This document shows positions 23,569 through 32,074 of a stretch of 64,000 bases of DNA, one piece after another. Position numbers and translations under genes: made by a program. The notes under the pieces are model-generated. The model was not told the DNA's origin and did not search any database. It saw only the letters and a program-made list of their open reading frames with translations. The stretch is from AC-37 sp036389295 (lineage in GTDB: Bacteria > Actinomycetota > Thermoleophilia > Solirubrobacterales > Thermoleophilaceae), in assembly GCA_036389295.1 (NCBI GenBank), contig DASVQB010000024.1, positions 82,081 through 146,080 of the forward strand, written 5' to 3'. Positions within the stretch are counted from its first letter, which is position 1, and each line of letters opens with the position of its first letter.

Positions 23569-24541
23569 GGTCGCGGTCGCCGGGGCGTCCGGCTTCGCGG
23601 GCGCGCTCTGCGCGCACCTCGTCGCGCGCCACCCGACGCTCGAGCTGACGGCGGTCACGGCGCGGTCCGACCAGGGCCGCCGCCTCGACGACCTCTACCC
23701 GCGCCACCGCGTCCCGCTCGAGCTCGAGCCGTTCGAGGCCGACGCGTTCGCCGAGCGCGCCGACGCCGCGCTGGTCGCCTACCCGCACGGCGCGGCGGCG
23801 CCGGTCGTGGCGGCCCTGCGCGAGCGCGGGCTCAAGGTCGTCGACCTCTCGGCGGACTTCCGGCTCGACCGCGAGCGCTACGAGCGCTACTACCAGCCCC
23901 ACGAGGCGCCCGACCTGCTCGACGACGCCGTCTACGGGCTCACCGAGCTGCACCGCGACGACGTGCGCGGCGCCGACCTCGTCGCCGCCCCCGGCTGCTA
24001 CCCGACCGCCGCGCTCCTCGCCCTGGCGCCCCTGCGCGAGCTGCTCGCCGACGCGGTCGTCGACGCCAAGTCGGGCGTGTCCGGCGCCGGCCGCGAGGCG
24101 ACCGGGACCACGCACTTCGTGTCGGTCGACGAGAACGTGAACGCGTACGGGGTCGAGGGCCACCGCCACCGCGCGGAGCTCGAGCACGAGCTGGGCGACG
24201 GCGCGCGGATCACGTTCACGCCGCACCTCGTGCCGCTCGACCAGGGGCTCCTGGCGAGCTGCTACGTGACCCCGTCGCGCGAGCTCGCCCGCGACGAGGT
24301 GCGCGAGCTGTTCGCCGCCGCGTACGCGGACGAGCCCTTCGTGGAGCTGGCGGACGCGCCGCCGGGCGTCCGCGACGTGCGCGACACGAACTTCTGCCGG
24401 ATCCACGCGACGGTCGAGCCGGCCACGGGCCGCGTCCTGGCGTTCGCCGCGATCGACAACCTCTGGAAGGGGGCCGCCGGCCAGGCGGTCCAGGACCTGA
24501 ACCTGATGCTCGGGCTGCCGGAGACGGAGGGGCTGCTGTGA
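23561..24541 (+). CDS. argC: N-acetyl-gamma-glutamyl-phosphate reductase
   Basis: A 326-residue ArgC. NADP-binding VAVAGASGFAGALCAHL at the N-terminus; VVDLSADFRL; the active-site Cys in VAAPGCYPTAALLAL near 147; and AKSGVSGAGR, HRHRAELEHELG, FTPHLVPLDQGLLA with the catalytic His. It reduces N-acetylglutamyl phosphate to the semialdehyde, step three of ornithine/arginine synthesis. GTG start within the pheT end. First gene of argCJBD, all joined by 1-4 nt overlaps. Confidence 0.96.
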   Translation: MHRVAVAGASGFAGALCAHLVARHPTLELTAVTARSDQGRRLDDLYPRHRVPLELEPFEADAFAERADAALVAYPHGAAAPVVAALRERGLKVVDLSADFRLDRERYERYYQPHEAPDLLDDAVYGLTELHRDDVRGADLVAAPGCYPTAALLALAPLRELLADAVVDAKSGVSGAGREATGTTHFVSVDENVNAYGVEGHRHRAELEHELGDGARITFTPHLVPLDQGLLASCYVTPSRELARDEVRELFAAAYADEPFVELADAPPGVRDVRDTNFCRIHATVEPATGRVLAFAAIDNLWKGAAGQAVQDLNLMLGLPETEGLL

Positions 24542-25800
24542 CCGCCGCCGCCTCCACCTTCTTCCGCTCGCGCTGGGTCGACCGCCCCGGCCACGTCGCG
24601 GAGCTCGACCCGCACGCCCTGCCGGCCGGCTTCCGCGCCGCCGGCGTGGCCGCCGGCCTCAAGCCCGACGGCCTCGACGTCGGCGTCCTGGCCTCGGACG
24701 AGCCGGCCACCGCGTCGGCGGCCCGCTTCACCACCAACGCGCGGGTGGGCGCGCCGGTCGCCGTCTCGCGCGAGGCGGCGCTCGACCGCCTGCGGGCGGT
24801 CGTGGCCAACTCGGGCGGCTCGAACACGGGCGACGGCGACCGCGGCCTGGCCACCGCGCTCGCGTCGCGCGACCTCGCGGCCGAGCTGCTCGGCGTCCAG
24901 CCGGAGCAGGTCGGCCTCGCGTCGACCGGCATGATCGGCACCGAGCTGCCGCGCGGCCGCCTGCTCGAGGGCGTCCGCGCCGCCGCGGCCGCGCTCGGCA
25001 CCGACGCCGCCGCCTTCGCCGAGGCGATCGTGACGACCGACCGGGCGCCGAAGCGCGCCTGCCTGGAGGTCTCGCTCCCGTCGGGCACGGTGCGCCTGGC
25101 CGGCCAGGCGAAGGGGGCCGGGATGATCTCGCCTCGCTTCGCCACGATGTTCTGCTTCGTGGAGACGGACGCCGCGATCGACGCCGCCACCGCCGACCTC
25201 CTGACCGGCGTCTGCGTCAAGCGGTCGTTCGACCGCATCACGGTCGACGGCCAGCTCTCGACCAGCGACACGGTCTACGTGCTGGCGAGCGGCGCGTCGG
25301 GCGTCCGCGTGGAGCCCGAGACCGACGACGAGCTCGCGCTCGGCGAGGCGATGGACGCGCTGATGAGGCAGCTCGCGGTCGAGATCGTGGCCGACGGCGA
25401 GGGCGCCGCGCGGATCGGCCGGGTGGTCGTCCGCGGCGCGCCGGAGGTGGTGGAGCCCGTCGCCCGCGCGGTCGCCAACTCGCCGCTCGTGAAGACCGCC
25501 CTGCACGGCGCCGACCCGAACTTCGGCCGCATCCTCCAGGCCGCGGGCATGGCGTACGCCGCCGCGGCGGACGGCGCGCCGTTCCACGTCGACCTCGACA
25601 TCGACGGCCGGCCGGTGGTGTCGAACGGGCTGGCGGCGGTCGATCCCGGCAGCCCCGACTGGCGGGCGCTCGAGGAGGCGGTCTCCGGGCCGGAGGTCGA
25701 GTTCGCGCTCACGCTCCCCGGCGAGGGCGGCGAGACCGAGGTCTTCTTCAGCGACCTCTCGCACGACTACGTGAGCCTCAACGCGGAGTACTCGAGCTGA
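24538..25800 (+). CDS. argJ: Glutamate N-acetyltransferase / amino-acid acetyltransferase
   Basis: A 420-residue ArgJ (OAT superfamily). The autocleavage region KGAGMISPRFATMFCF lies near 195-210, the Thr of ATM being the N-terminal nucleophile created on self-cleavage; the canonical PNMATML is slightly altered. VVANSGGSNTGDGDRG, GLASTGMIGTELP and the ending LSHDYVSLNAEYSS are also diagnostic. It recycles the acetyl group from N-acetylornithine to glutamate, so no argA or argE is needed if monofunctional. GTG start overlaps the argC stop (GTGA). Confidence 0.96.
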   Translation: MTAAASTFFRSRWVDRPGHVAELDPHALPAGFRAAGVAAGLKPDGLDVGVLASDEPATASAARFTTNARVGAPVAVSREAALDRLRAVVANSGGSNTGDGDRGLATALASRDLAAELLGVQPEQVGLASTGMIGTELPRGRLLEGVRAAAAALGTDAAAFAEAIVTTDRAPKRACLEVSLPSGTVRLAGQAKGAGMISPRFATMFCFVETDAAIDAATADLLTGVCVKRSFDRITVDGQLSTSDTVYVLASGASGVRVEPETDDELALGEAMDALMRQLAVEIVADGEGAARIGRVVVRGAPEVVEPVARAVANSPLVKTALHGADPNFGRILQAAGMAYAAAADGAPFHVDLDIDGRPVVSNGLAAVDPGSPDWRALEEAVSGPEVEFALTLPGEGGETEVFFSDLSHDYVSLNAEYSS

Positions 25801-26639
25801 TGCGCGACGTCGCCACCCTCCTCGAGGCGCTGCCGTACATCCGCGAGTTCCACGGCCGCACGATCGTGATCAAGTACGGCGGCGCGGCGATGATCGACCC
25901 GCACCTGCGCGAGGAGTTCGCCCGCGACGTGGTGCTGCTCAAGTACGTCGGGATGAACCCGGTCGTCGTGCACGGCGGCGGCCCGGGCATCACCGCGTAC
26001 ATGGAGCGGCTGGGGATGCCCGTCGAGTTCGTGGAGGGGCTGCGGGTGTCGGACGCCGACACCGTCGAGGTGGCGAAGATGGTGCTGGTCGGCAAGGAGA
26101 ACAAGGACATCGTGCTGCGGCTGAACCACGCGGGCCAGCCGGCGGTCGGCCTGTGCGGCGACGACGGGCTCCTGTTCCGGGTGAGGAAGCAGCTCGCGGG
26201 CGAGCGCGACATCGGCTTCGTCGGCCAGATCGACCGCGTCGACGTGAACGTGCTGAACCACATCGCCGAGGACTACATCCCGGTCGTGGCGTCGGTCGGC
26301 GCCGACGAGGAGGGCCAGTCCTACAACGTGAACGCCGACGAGGCCGCCGGCGCGGTGGCCGAGGCGCTCGGCGCCCACAAGGTGGTCTTCCTCACCGACG
26401 TGCCGGCGTGGCTCGAGGACCCGACCGACCCGTCGACGCGTATCGGGCAGGCGACCGTCGAGGAGGTCCGCGCGCGGCTCCCGGGGGTGAGCGGCGGCAT
26501 GCGGCCCAAGCTCGCCGCCTCGGCCGCCGCCGTGGCGGGCGGCGTGCACGCGGCCCACATCATCGACGGCCGCGAGCCGCACTCGCTGCTGCTCGAGCTG
26601 TTCACCGACGCCGGCATCGGCACCAAGATCTTCCCGTGA
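25800..26639 (+). CDS. argB: Acetylglutamate kinase
   Basis: A 279-residue amino-acid kinase fold protein. KYGGAAM at the N-terminus (phosphate Lys), VVHGGGPGI near 57-65, GLCGDDGLLF, YIPVVASVGADEEGQSYNVN and FLTDVPAWL are the expected blocks. It phosphorylates N-acetylglutamate, step two of the pathway, and is usually the arginine-inhibited step; the N-terminal ~14 residues (EALPYIREFHG) include the helix linked to hexamer formation and feedback inhibition. ATG overlaps the argJ stop (TGATG). Confidence 0.96.
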   Translation: MRDVATLLEALPYIREFHGRTIVIKYGGAAMIDPHLREEFARDVVLLKYVGMNPVVVHGGGPGITAYMERLGMPVEFVEGLRVSDADTVEVAKMVLVGKENKDIVLRLNHAGQPAVGLCGDDGLLFRVRKQLAGERDIGFVGQIDRVDVNVLNHIAEDYIPVVASVGADEEGQSYNVNADEAAGAVAEALGAHKVVFLTDVPAWLEDPTDPSTRIGQATVEEVRARLPGVSGGMRPKLAASAAAVAGGVHAAHIIDGREPHSLLLELFTDAGIGTKIFP

Positions 26640-27787
26640 CCCTCGCCGACCTCCAGGCGCTCGAGCGCGACCACGTGATGCCGACCTACGCGCGGCACGC
26701 GGTCGAGTTCGTCCGCGGCGAGGGCACCCGCCTCTGGGACGCCGAGGGCAACGAGTACCTCGACTTCCTCGCCGGCGTGGCGGTCGTGCAGATCGGCCAC
26801 TGCCACCCGGCGCTGGTCGAGGCCGCGACCGACCAGCTCGGGCGGCTGATGCACGTCAGCAACCTCTTCTACACGGAGCCGGCCATGCGGCTGGCGAGCC
26901 GCCTCTCCGAGCGCTCGCTCGGCGGCAAGGTGTTCTTCGCCAACTCCGGGGCCGAGGCGAACGAGTGCGCGATCAAGCTCGCCCGCAGGCGCCGCCCGCA
27001 GGGCGGGTTCGTGGTCGTGACCGGCGCGTTCCACGGACGCACGATGGGGGCGCTCTCCGCCACCCCGCAGGAGGTCAAGCAGGAGCCGTTCGCGCCGCTG
27101 GTCCCGGGCTTCGCGGCCGTGCCGCGCGACGACGCCGCCGCGCTGGAGGCCGCGGTCGACGACCGCACGGCGGCGGTCCTGCTCGAGGTGGTCCAGGGCG
27201 AGTCGGGCATCCACCCGCTGCCGGTCGAGGTGCTCGAGACGGCGCGCGCCGCCTGCGACCGCCACGGCGCGCTGCTCGTCTTCGACGAGGTCCAGTGCGG
27301 GATGGGCCGCACCGGCTCGCTGTGGGCCTGGCAGCAGGCCGGCGTCCGCCCCGACGCGATGACGCTCGCGAAGGGCCTCGGCGGCGGCCTGCCGATCGGC
27401 GCCTGCGTGACGGCGCCAGAGCACTCCGACGTGCTCCAGCCCGGCGACCACGGCTCGACCTTCGCGGGCGGGCCCGCGATAGCCGCGGCCGCGAACGCCG
27501 TGCTCGACGTGGTCGACGACGACGACTTCCTCGCCGAGGTCGGACGCAAGGGGGAGCTGCTGCACGCCGGGCTCGAGCGGGCCGGCGCGAGGGCCGTTCG
27601 CGGCCGCGGGCTGATGCTGGCCTTCGAGCACGAGGGCGCGCCCGACCTCGTCCGCCGCGCGCTTCGCGAGGAGCGGCTCGTGCTGAACGCGACCGGCCCC
27701 GGGACCGTGCGGCTGCTGCCGCCGCTCACCGTGTCCGACGACGAGATCGCCGAGGCCCTCGGCCGCGTCGAGCGCCTGCTCGCCTGA
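26636..27787 (+). CDS. argD: Acetylornithine aminotransferase
   Basis: A 383-residue class III PLP aminotransferase. FANSGAEANECAIKLAR (phosphate binding), TGAFHGRTMGALSAT, the Asp in LLVFDEVQCGMGRTG, and the PLP lysine in MTLAKGLGGGLPIG near residue 246; HGSTFAGGPAIAAAA follows. It converts N-acetylglutamate semialdehyde to N-acetylornithine. GTG start overlaps the argB stop. argF (carbamoyltransferase) does not follow; two secreted-protein genes come next. Confidence 0.95.
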   Translation: MTLADLQALERDHVMPTYARHAVEFVRGEGTRLWDAEGNEYLDFLAGVAVVQIGHCHPALVEAATDQLGRLMHVSNLFYTEPAMRLASRLSERSLGGKVFFANSGAEANECAIKLARRRRPQGGFVVVTGAFHGRTMGALSATPQEVKQEPFAPLVPGFAAVPRDDAAALEAAVDDRTAAVLLEVVQGESGIHPLPVEVLETARAACDRHGALLVFDEVQCGMGRTGSLWAWQQAGVRPDAMTLAKGLGGGLPIGACVTAPEHSDVLQPGDHGSTFAGGPAIAAAANAVLDVVDDDDFLAEVGRKGELLHAGLERAGARAVRGRGLMLAFEHEGAPDLVRRALREERLVLNATGPGTVRLLPPLTVSDDEIAEALGRVERLLA

Positions 27788-27843
27788 GCGCCGCCCGCCC
27801 CGACCCCGAATCCATCGCGCCTCGCGCGGGTTTCAACCTCCCG

Positions 27844-29208
27844 ATGGGCTCGCTCGCAGGACGCCTGACCACAGCGGCGGCCGTCCTCGCCGCCTCCGTG
27901 CTGGCGGCGCCGGCCGCGCAGGCGAGCTGGGGCGCCGGCCAGGAGGTGGCGCGGCTCGGGCCCGGCCTGACCTTCGCGCTCGCCGGCAACGCGCGCGGCG
28001 ACCGGATCATCGTGTGGGACCGCCCCGCCGGCGGGTTCGACTTCGCGACCGCCCCGCCCGGCGGGCAGTTCGGTCGGCGCCGCCGGCTCCGGCCGCGCGA
28101 CGACTTCAGCGAGTACCTGGCGCGCGTCGAGCTCGACGAGCTCGGAAACGCCCTGCTCGTCACCGGCTACTTCGACGAGACCGACCCGCAGGAGGACGAC
28201 ATCCGCGACGAGAGCTGCTGCAACGGGCTCCGCGCGCGCGTGATCCGGCGGAACGGGACGGCGTCCGCCGCGAAGACGCTCGGGCCGCCCGGCCGGCCGG
28301 CCGAGCTCGCCGACCTGCACGTCGGGCCGAGGGGCGAGATCGGCGTCGTGTGGCACGACGGCGTGAACTACGTCAACTCGGACGCGCGGATGGCCGCGCG
28401 GTTCGGCACGCTGTCGAGGGGCTTCGGCGCCCGCGAGGCCGTGCCGATGGCCGAGCGCTACGACCGCCCCGCGGCGCTCTCGTTCGTGCACGGGCGGGCG
28501 CGGGTGCTGTTCGCGCGCAGCCTCGACCGCAACCAGGACGCGTTCGAGAACAGGCGCTCGCGCGTGGTCGAGGTCGAGCGCCTCCGCAGCCGCAGGTGGA
28601 GCCGCGAGCGCACCGTCGCCCCGAGGGTCGCTATGAGCATCGAGAGCCTGAAGATCGCCACCGCGTGGCGCGGCGAGCAGGCCCTCGCCTGGCGGGGGCG
28701 CGCCAGCCAGCACGCGAACGTCTACGCGGCGACGAGGCGGCCCGGCAGCGGCCTCCGCACGCGCCTCCTGGGACCGGAGAACACCCTCTACTACGGTCTG
28801 CCCGCCCCCGCGATCGAGAAGTCCGGCGCTGCGCTCGCGATGTGGACGTCGCTCTCGCGGGGCACGTTCGTGGGCAGCGTCCGGCGGCCGGCGGGGCGGT
28901 TCGGGCCGCTCGTGCCGTTCGGCCCCCAGGCCGACCGCGTGCAGTTGAACACGCCGATCTTCGCCGTCAACGCGAGCGGGCTGGCGCTCGTCGTCTGGGA
29001 CGAGACCCCGCTCGGCGGGACGCCGAAGCTCGTCGGGGCGTTCCGCGATCCGGACGGGGCGCTCGTCGAGCGCCAGGTCCTGCTCGACCCGGGGAGCTAC
29101 AGCGTCGGCCCCTACGCCGCGACGCTCGACCGCGCGGGGCGCGGCTCCGTGGCGCACGTCTCCGACGGCCGCCTCGTCGTCACGCCCGCGCGGGTCGGTG
29201 ACGGCTAG
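27844..29208 (+). CDS. Secreted protein of unknown function
   Basis: A 454-residue protein with a signal peptide (GRLTTAAAVLAASVLAAPAA, cleavage near AQA-SW). The mature part looks like a repeated beta-strand (propeller-like) protein: recurrent blocks such as GDRIIVWDR, GEIGVVWHDG, EQALAWRGR, AALAMWTSL and LALVVWDET appear at roughly 50-60 residue intervals, each ending in a W-centred strand. No catalytic motif is recognised. The stop overlaps the next gene by 11 nt, suggesting a joint role at the cell surface. The ATG start has no clear ribosome-binding site. Confidence 0.7.
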   Translation: MGSLAGRLTTAAAVLAASVLAAPAAQASWGAGQEVARLGPGLTFALAGNARGDRIIVWDRPAGGFDFATAPPGGQFGRRRRLRPRDDFSEYLARVELDELGNALLVTGYFDETDPQEDDIRDESCCNGLRARVIRRNGTASAAKTLGPPGRPAELADLHVGPRGEIGVVWHDGVNYVNSDARMAARFGTLSRGFGAREAVPMAERYDRPAALSFVHGRARVLFARSLDRNQDAFENRRSRVVEVERLRSRRWSRERTVAPRVAMSIESLKIATAWRGEQALAWRGRASQHANVYAATRRPGSGLRTRLLGPENTLYYGLPAPAIEKSGAALAMWTSLSRGTFVGSVRRPAGRFGPLVPFGPQADRVQLNTPIFAVNASGLALVVWDETPLGGTPKLVGAFRDPDGALVERQVLLDPGSYSVGPYAATLDRAGRGSVAHVSDGRLVVTPARVGDG

Positions 29209-30364
29209 GGCCGCGGCGGCCGTTCTCGCCGCGCTCGCCGCACTGGGCTCGGCCGCCCCGGCCTCCGCTCGCGCGCCGCTCGAGGTCGGCATCCAGGACG
29301 ACCCCGTCTTCGTGCGCCACCCGACCGCCTACGGCGGCACGGCGACCGGACGCCTCGTGCCCCGCACGACCGGCATCCGCGCCGCCCGGCGCCTGCGCGC
29401 GCGCGTGCTGAAGGTCAACCTGATCTGGAAGCAGGTGGCGCTCGCGCCGCCGGACTCGGGCCCCGGCGCGTACGACTGGTCGTACTACGACCGCGCGATC
29501 GACGCCGCGCGCCTGCACGGGCTCGAGCCCCAGGTCACGCTGACCGGGCAGGCGCCCGGCTTCGCGACCGCCGACGGACGCCCGGGGTACGCCGACCCCG
29601 ACCCCGCGCTCTACGCGCGCTTCGCCGCCGACGCCGCGCGCCACTTCGCCGGCCGGGTCCGGCGCTGGTCGATCTGGAACGAGCCGAACTGGCCGACGTC
29701 GCTCGGCCCCGCCGACCGCGCCGCCGCGATCTACCGCGAGCTCTACCGGGGCGGGTACGCCGCGGTGAAGGCGGTCGACCCGGGCGCGACCGTGCTGTTC
29801 GGCGAGCTGGCGCCGATGGGCCGGCCCGAGGCCGCGATCCCGCCGCTCGAGTTCCTGCGTGAGGTGACCTGCCGCACCCCGAGCCTGGCGCCGGCGCGCG
29901 ACTGCGAGCCGCTCGTCGCGGACGGCTTCGCCCACCATCCGTACACGCTCAGGTGGGCGCCGGAGTTCCCCGGCCCGGGGCCGGACGACGTGACGACCGG
30001 CTCCCTCGACCGGCTCTCGCGCACGCTCGCCGCCCTCGCCCGCCGGCGGGCGCTGTCGCTCCCGGACGGTCGCGGCCTGCCGGTCTACCTGACCGAGTAC
30101 GGGTTCCACGCCGAGTCGGTCCGGATCCGCGAGCCGCTGCGGTCCCGCTACGCGGTGCGCGGCTTCGAGATGGCGCTCCGCCACCCCCGCGTCCGGCAGG
30201 TGGTCTGGTACCAGGTGTTCGGCCCGCCGCCGAGCCGCAAGCGGCAGTGGGACACGGCGATGCTCGACCTCGACGGCCGGCCGCGCCCGCTGTTCCACGC
30301 GCTGACCCGCTGGCTGCGGATGGCCGAGGGCGCGCGCCTGCTCGTGCCGGCCGCGCGGCGCTGA
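29198..30364 (+). CDS. Secreted glycoside hydrolase-like TIM-barrel protein
   Basis: A 388-residue exported protein (signal peptide AAAAVLAALAALGSAAPASA). It shows the clan GH-A layout: RVLKVNLIWKQVA near the first strands, the acid/base Glu in WSIWNEPNWPTS near 163, LFGELAPMG, and the nucleophile Glu in VYLTEYGFH near 300; VWYQVFGPPPS closes the barrel. Similar proteins are related to GH39/GH5-like families. Substrate unknown; activity on cell-wall or environmental polysaccharide is plausible. GTG start, 11-nt overlap with the preceding secreted protein. Confidence 0.75.
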   Translation: MTARAAAAVLAALAALGSAAPASARAPLEVGIQDDPVFVRHPTAYGGTATGRLVPRTTGIRAARRLRARVLKVNLIWKQVALAPPDSGPGAYDWSYYDRAIDAARLHGLEPQVTLTGQAPGFATADGRPGYADPDPALYARFAADAARHFAGRVRRWSIWNEPNWPTSLGPADRAAAIYRELYRGGYAAVKAVDPGATVLFGELAPMGRPEAAIPPLEFLREVTCRTPSLAPARDCEPLVADGFAHHPYTLRWAPEFPGPGPDDVTTGSLDRLSRTLAALARRRALSLPDGRGLPVYLTEYGFHAESVRIREPLRSRYAVRGFEMALRHPRVRQVVWYQVFGPPPSRKRQWDTAMLDLDGRPRPLFHALTRWLRMAEGARLLVPAARR

Positions 30365-30443
30365 GGGCCGGACGCGGCCGACCCGAGCGCGGGACGCGTC
30401 CGGCCCGGGACGCCGGCCGCCGCCCTGTTAGGGTCGCGCTCCC

Positions 30444-31718
30444 GTGAGCGACGAGCGCCGCACGCTCCTGAAGACCGCGTCGTACGAGGCCGAGCCGCAG
30501 GAGGTCGGGCGGGTCCTCCTGCTCTACTCCGGCGGCCTCGACACGAGCGTGATGCTCAAGTGGATCCAGGACGAGTACGAGGCGGAGGTCGTCGCGCTCA
30601 CCGTGAACCTCGGCCAGCCCGGCGAGGACTGGGACGTGGTGCGCGGCAAGGCGCTCGACCTCGGCGCGCTCGACTGCCTCGTGGTCGACGCGCGCGAGGA
30701 GTTCGCCCGCGAGTACGTGCTCCCGGCGATCCGGGCGAACGCCCTCTACGGCGGCGGCTACCCGCTGTTCACCGCGCTTGGCCGGCCGCTGATCGCCAAG
30801 CTCGCCGTCGAGAAGGCGCGCGAGGCCGGCTGCGACACGGTGGCCCACGGCTGCACCGGCAAGGGCAACGACCAGGTCCGCATCGAGGCCACGGTCGCGA
30901 CGCTCGGCCCCGAGCTGAAGGTCATCGCGCCGGTGAGGGGATGGCAGATGGGGCGCGAGGAGGAGGTCGCGTACGCGCGCGAGCACGGGATCCCCGTGAA
31001 GGGCGGCACCGAGGCGCCGCCGTACTCGATCGACGACAACCTCTGGGGCCGCTCGTCCGAGGGCGGCCCGATCGAGGACCTCTCGGAGCCGCCGCGCGAC
31101 GACGTCTTCGACCTGGTCACGCGGCCCGAGGACGCGCCCGACGAGCCCGAGCTCCTCGACGTCGAGTTCGAGCGCGGCACACCGGTGGCGATCGGCGGCG
31201 AGCGGCTGCCGCTCGTCGAGCTGCTCGAGCGCGCCGGGGAGATCGGCGCCCGCCACGGCGTCGGCATCGTCGATCACGTCGAGGACCGCATCGTCGGGCT
31301 GAAGGTGCGCGACCTCTACGAGGTGCCCGCGGCCGCCATCGTCCTCACGGCGCACAAGGAGCTCGAGAAGCTGGTCGGCACGCTCCACCAGAACCAGTTC
31401 AAGCCCCAGCTCGACAACCACTGGGCGTTCCTCGTGTACGCGGGGCTGTGGCACGAGCCGCTGCTCGGCGACCTGAACGCGTTCATGGAGCGGGTCAACG
31501 AGCAGGTCACGGGGACGATCACGCTCAAGCTCTACAAGGGCAGCGCCACGCCGGTGGCGCGGTCCTCGCCGAACGCCCTGTACGACCCGGCGCTCGCCGG
31601 CTTCGGCGAGTCCGGCGGGCTCTTCTCGCAGCAGGCGAGCCCCGGGTTCATCGAGCTGTGGAGCCTCCAGTCGCGGATGGCGTACGGAATCCGCAACCGG
31701 GTAGGAGGGGAGTCGTGA
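30444..31718 (+). CDS. argG: Argininosuccinate synthase
   Basis: A 424-residue ArgG. The ATP pyrophosphatase P-loop LLYSGGLDTSVML lies near 26-38; AHGCTGKGNDQVRIE, VIAPVRGW, KGGTEAPPYSIDDNLWG and NQFKPQLDNHW follow. It joins citrulline and aspartate, the penultimate arginine step. A ~20-residue N-terminal extension precedes the core. GTG start; TAGGGT ends 9 nt upstream, so a separate promoter is likely. Its stop overlaps the start of a small membrane protein (GTGA). argF and argH are absent from the window. Confidence 0.96.
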   Translation: MSDERRTLLKTASYEAEPQEVGRVLLLYSGGLDTSVMLKWIQDEYEAEVVALTVNLGQPGEDWDVVRGKALDLGALDCLVVDAREEFAREYVLPAIRANALYGGGYPLFTALGRPLIAKLAVEKAREAGCDTVAHGCTGKGNDQVRIEATVATLGPELKVIAPVRGWQMGREEEVAYAREHGIPVKGGTEAPPYSIDDNLWGRSSEGGPIEDLSEPPRDDVFDLVTRPEDAPDEPELLDVEFERGTPVAIGGERLPLVELLERAGEIGARHGVGIVDHVEDRIVGLKVRDLYEVPAAAIVLTAHKELEKLVGTLHQNQFKPQLDNHWAFLVYAGLWHEPLLGDLNAFMERVNEQVTGTITLKLYKGSATPVARSSPNALYDPALAGFGESGGLFSQQASPGFIELWSLQSRMAYGIRNRVGGES

Positions 31719-31879
31719 CGCCAAGGGGCTACACGATCCTGGGGTGGGTGGTCTGGCAGGTCGCCTCCCGGGTCGCCAAGCGCAAGATCAGGCAGAACCG
31801 CACGAAGCTGGGCGCGGCGGCGGTCGTCGTGCTCGTGCTCGTGCTCGGGCTGGCGGCGGCCCGCTCCGGCTCCGACTGA
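31715..31879 (+). CDS. Small membrane protein coupled to argG
   Basis: A 54-residue protein: a soluble, basic N-terminal part (SRVAKRKIRQNRTK, about 18-31) followed by one transmembrane helix (AAAVVVLVLVLGLAAA) and a short tail. GTG 31715 overlaps the argG stop and is preceded by GGAGGGG inside argG, so translation is coupled. No family recognised. Confidence 0.6.
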   Translation: MTPRGYTILGWVVWQVASRVAKRKIRQNRTKLGAAAVVVLVLVLGLAAARSGSD

Positions 31880-31897
31880 GCCTGCCCGCGGGACACC

Positions 31898-31979
31898 GCT
31901 CGGGCGCCTGAGCGAGCGCGCTCGGGGCGCTGAGCGAGCGCCGCTCGGCCGCCTACCGGATCTGCGGTAGCCCGAGCGG
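31898..31979. repeat. Tandem 22-bp repeat and long hairpin before the giant gene
   Basis: Two 21-nt near-identical units with 22-bp period (31898-31918 and 31920-31940, both ending CTGAGCGAGCG) are followed by a long hairpin: CCGCTCGG (31941-31948) pairs with CCGAGCGG (31972-31979) and CTACCG with CGGTAG around loop GATCTG. Probably stops argG-operon transcription; no T-tract follows. Confidence 0.5.
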
Positions 31980-32005
31980 GTCGATTCCGCAATCAAGCAT
32001 TCGGC

Positions 32006-32032
32006 CCGCGGGTCCGATAAGCGACCGACGCC
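32006..32032 (+). promoter_or_regulatory. Possible sigma-28-type promoter of the giant gene
   Basis: TCCGATAA, close to the sigma-28/WhiG -10 GCCGATAA, lies about 50 nt before the gene, with a TCAAGCAT element some 11-12 nt upstream of it in the -35 place (consensus TAAAGTTT). A plain sigma-70-type box is not evident here. Assignment rests on the motif only. Confidence 0.3.
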
Positions 32033-32074
32033 GGCTGGGCTAGGGCGATGCCCCTAACCCGAACCGGTTACAAG

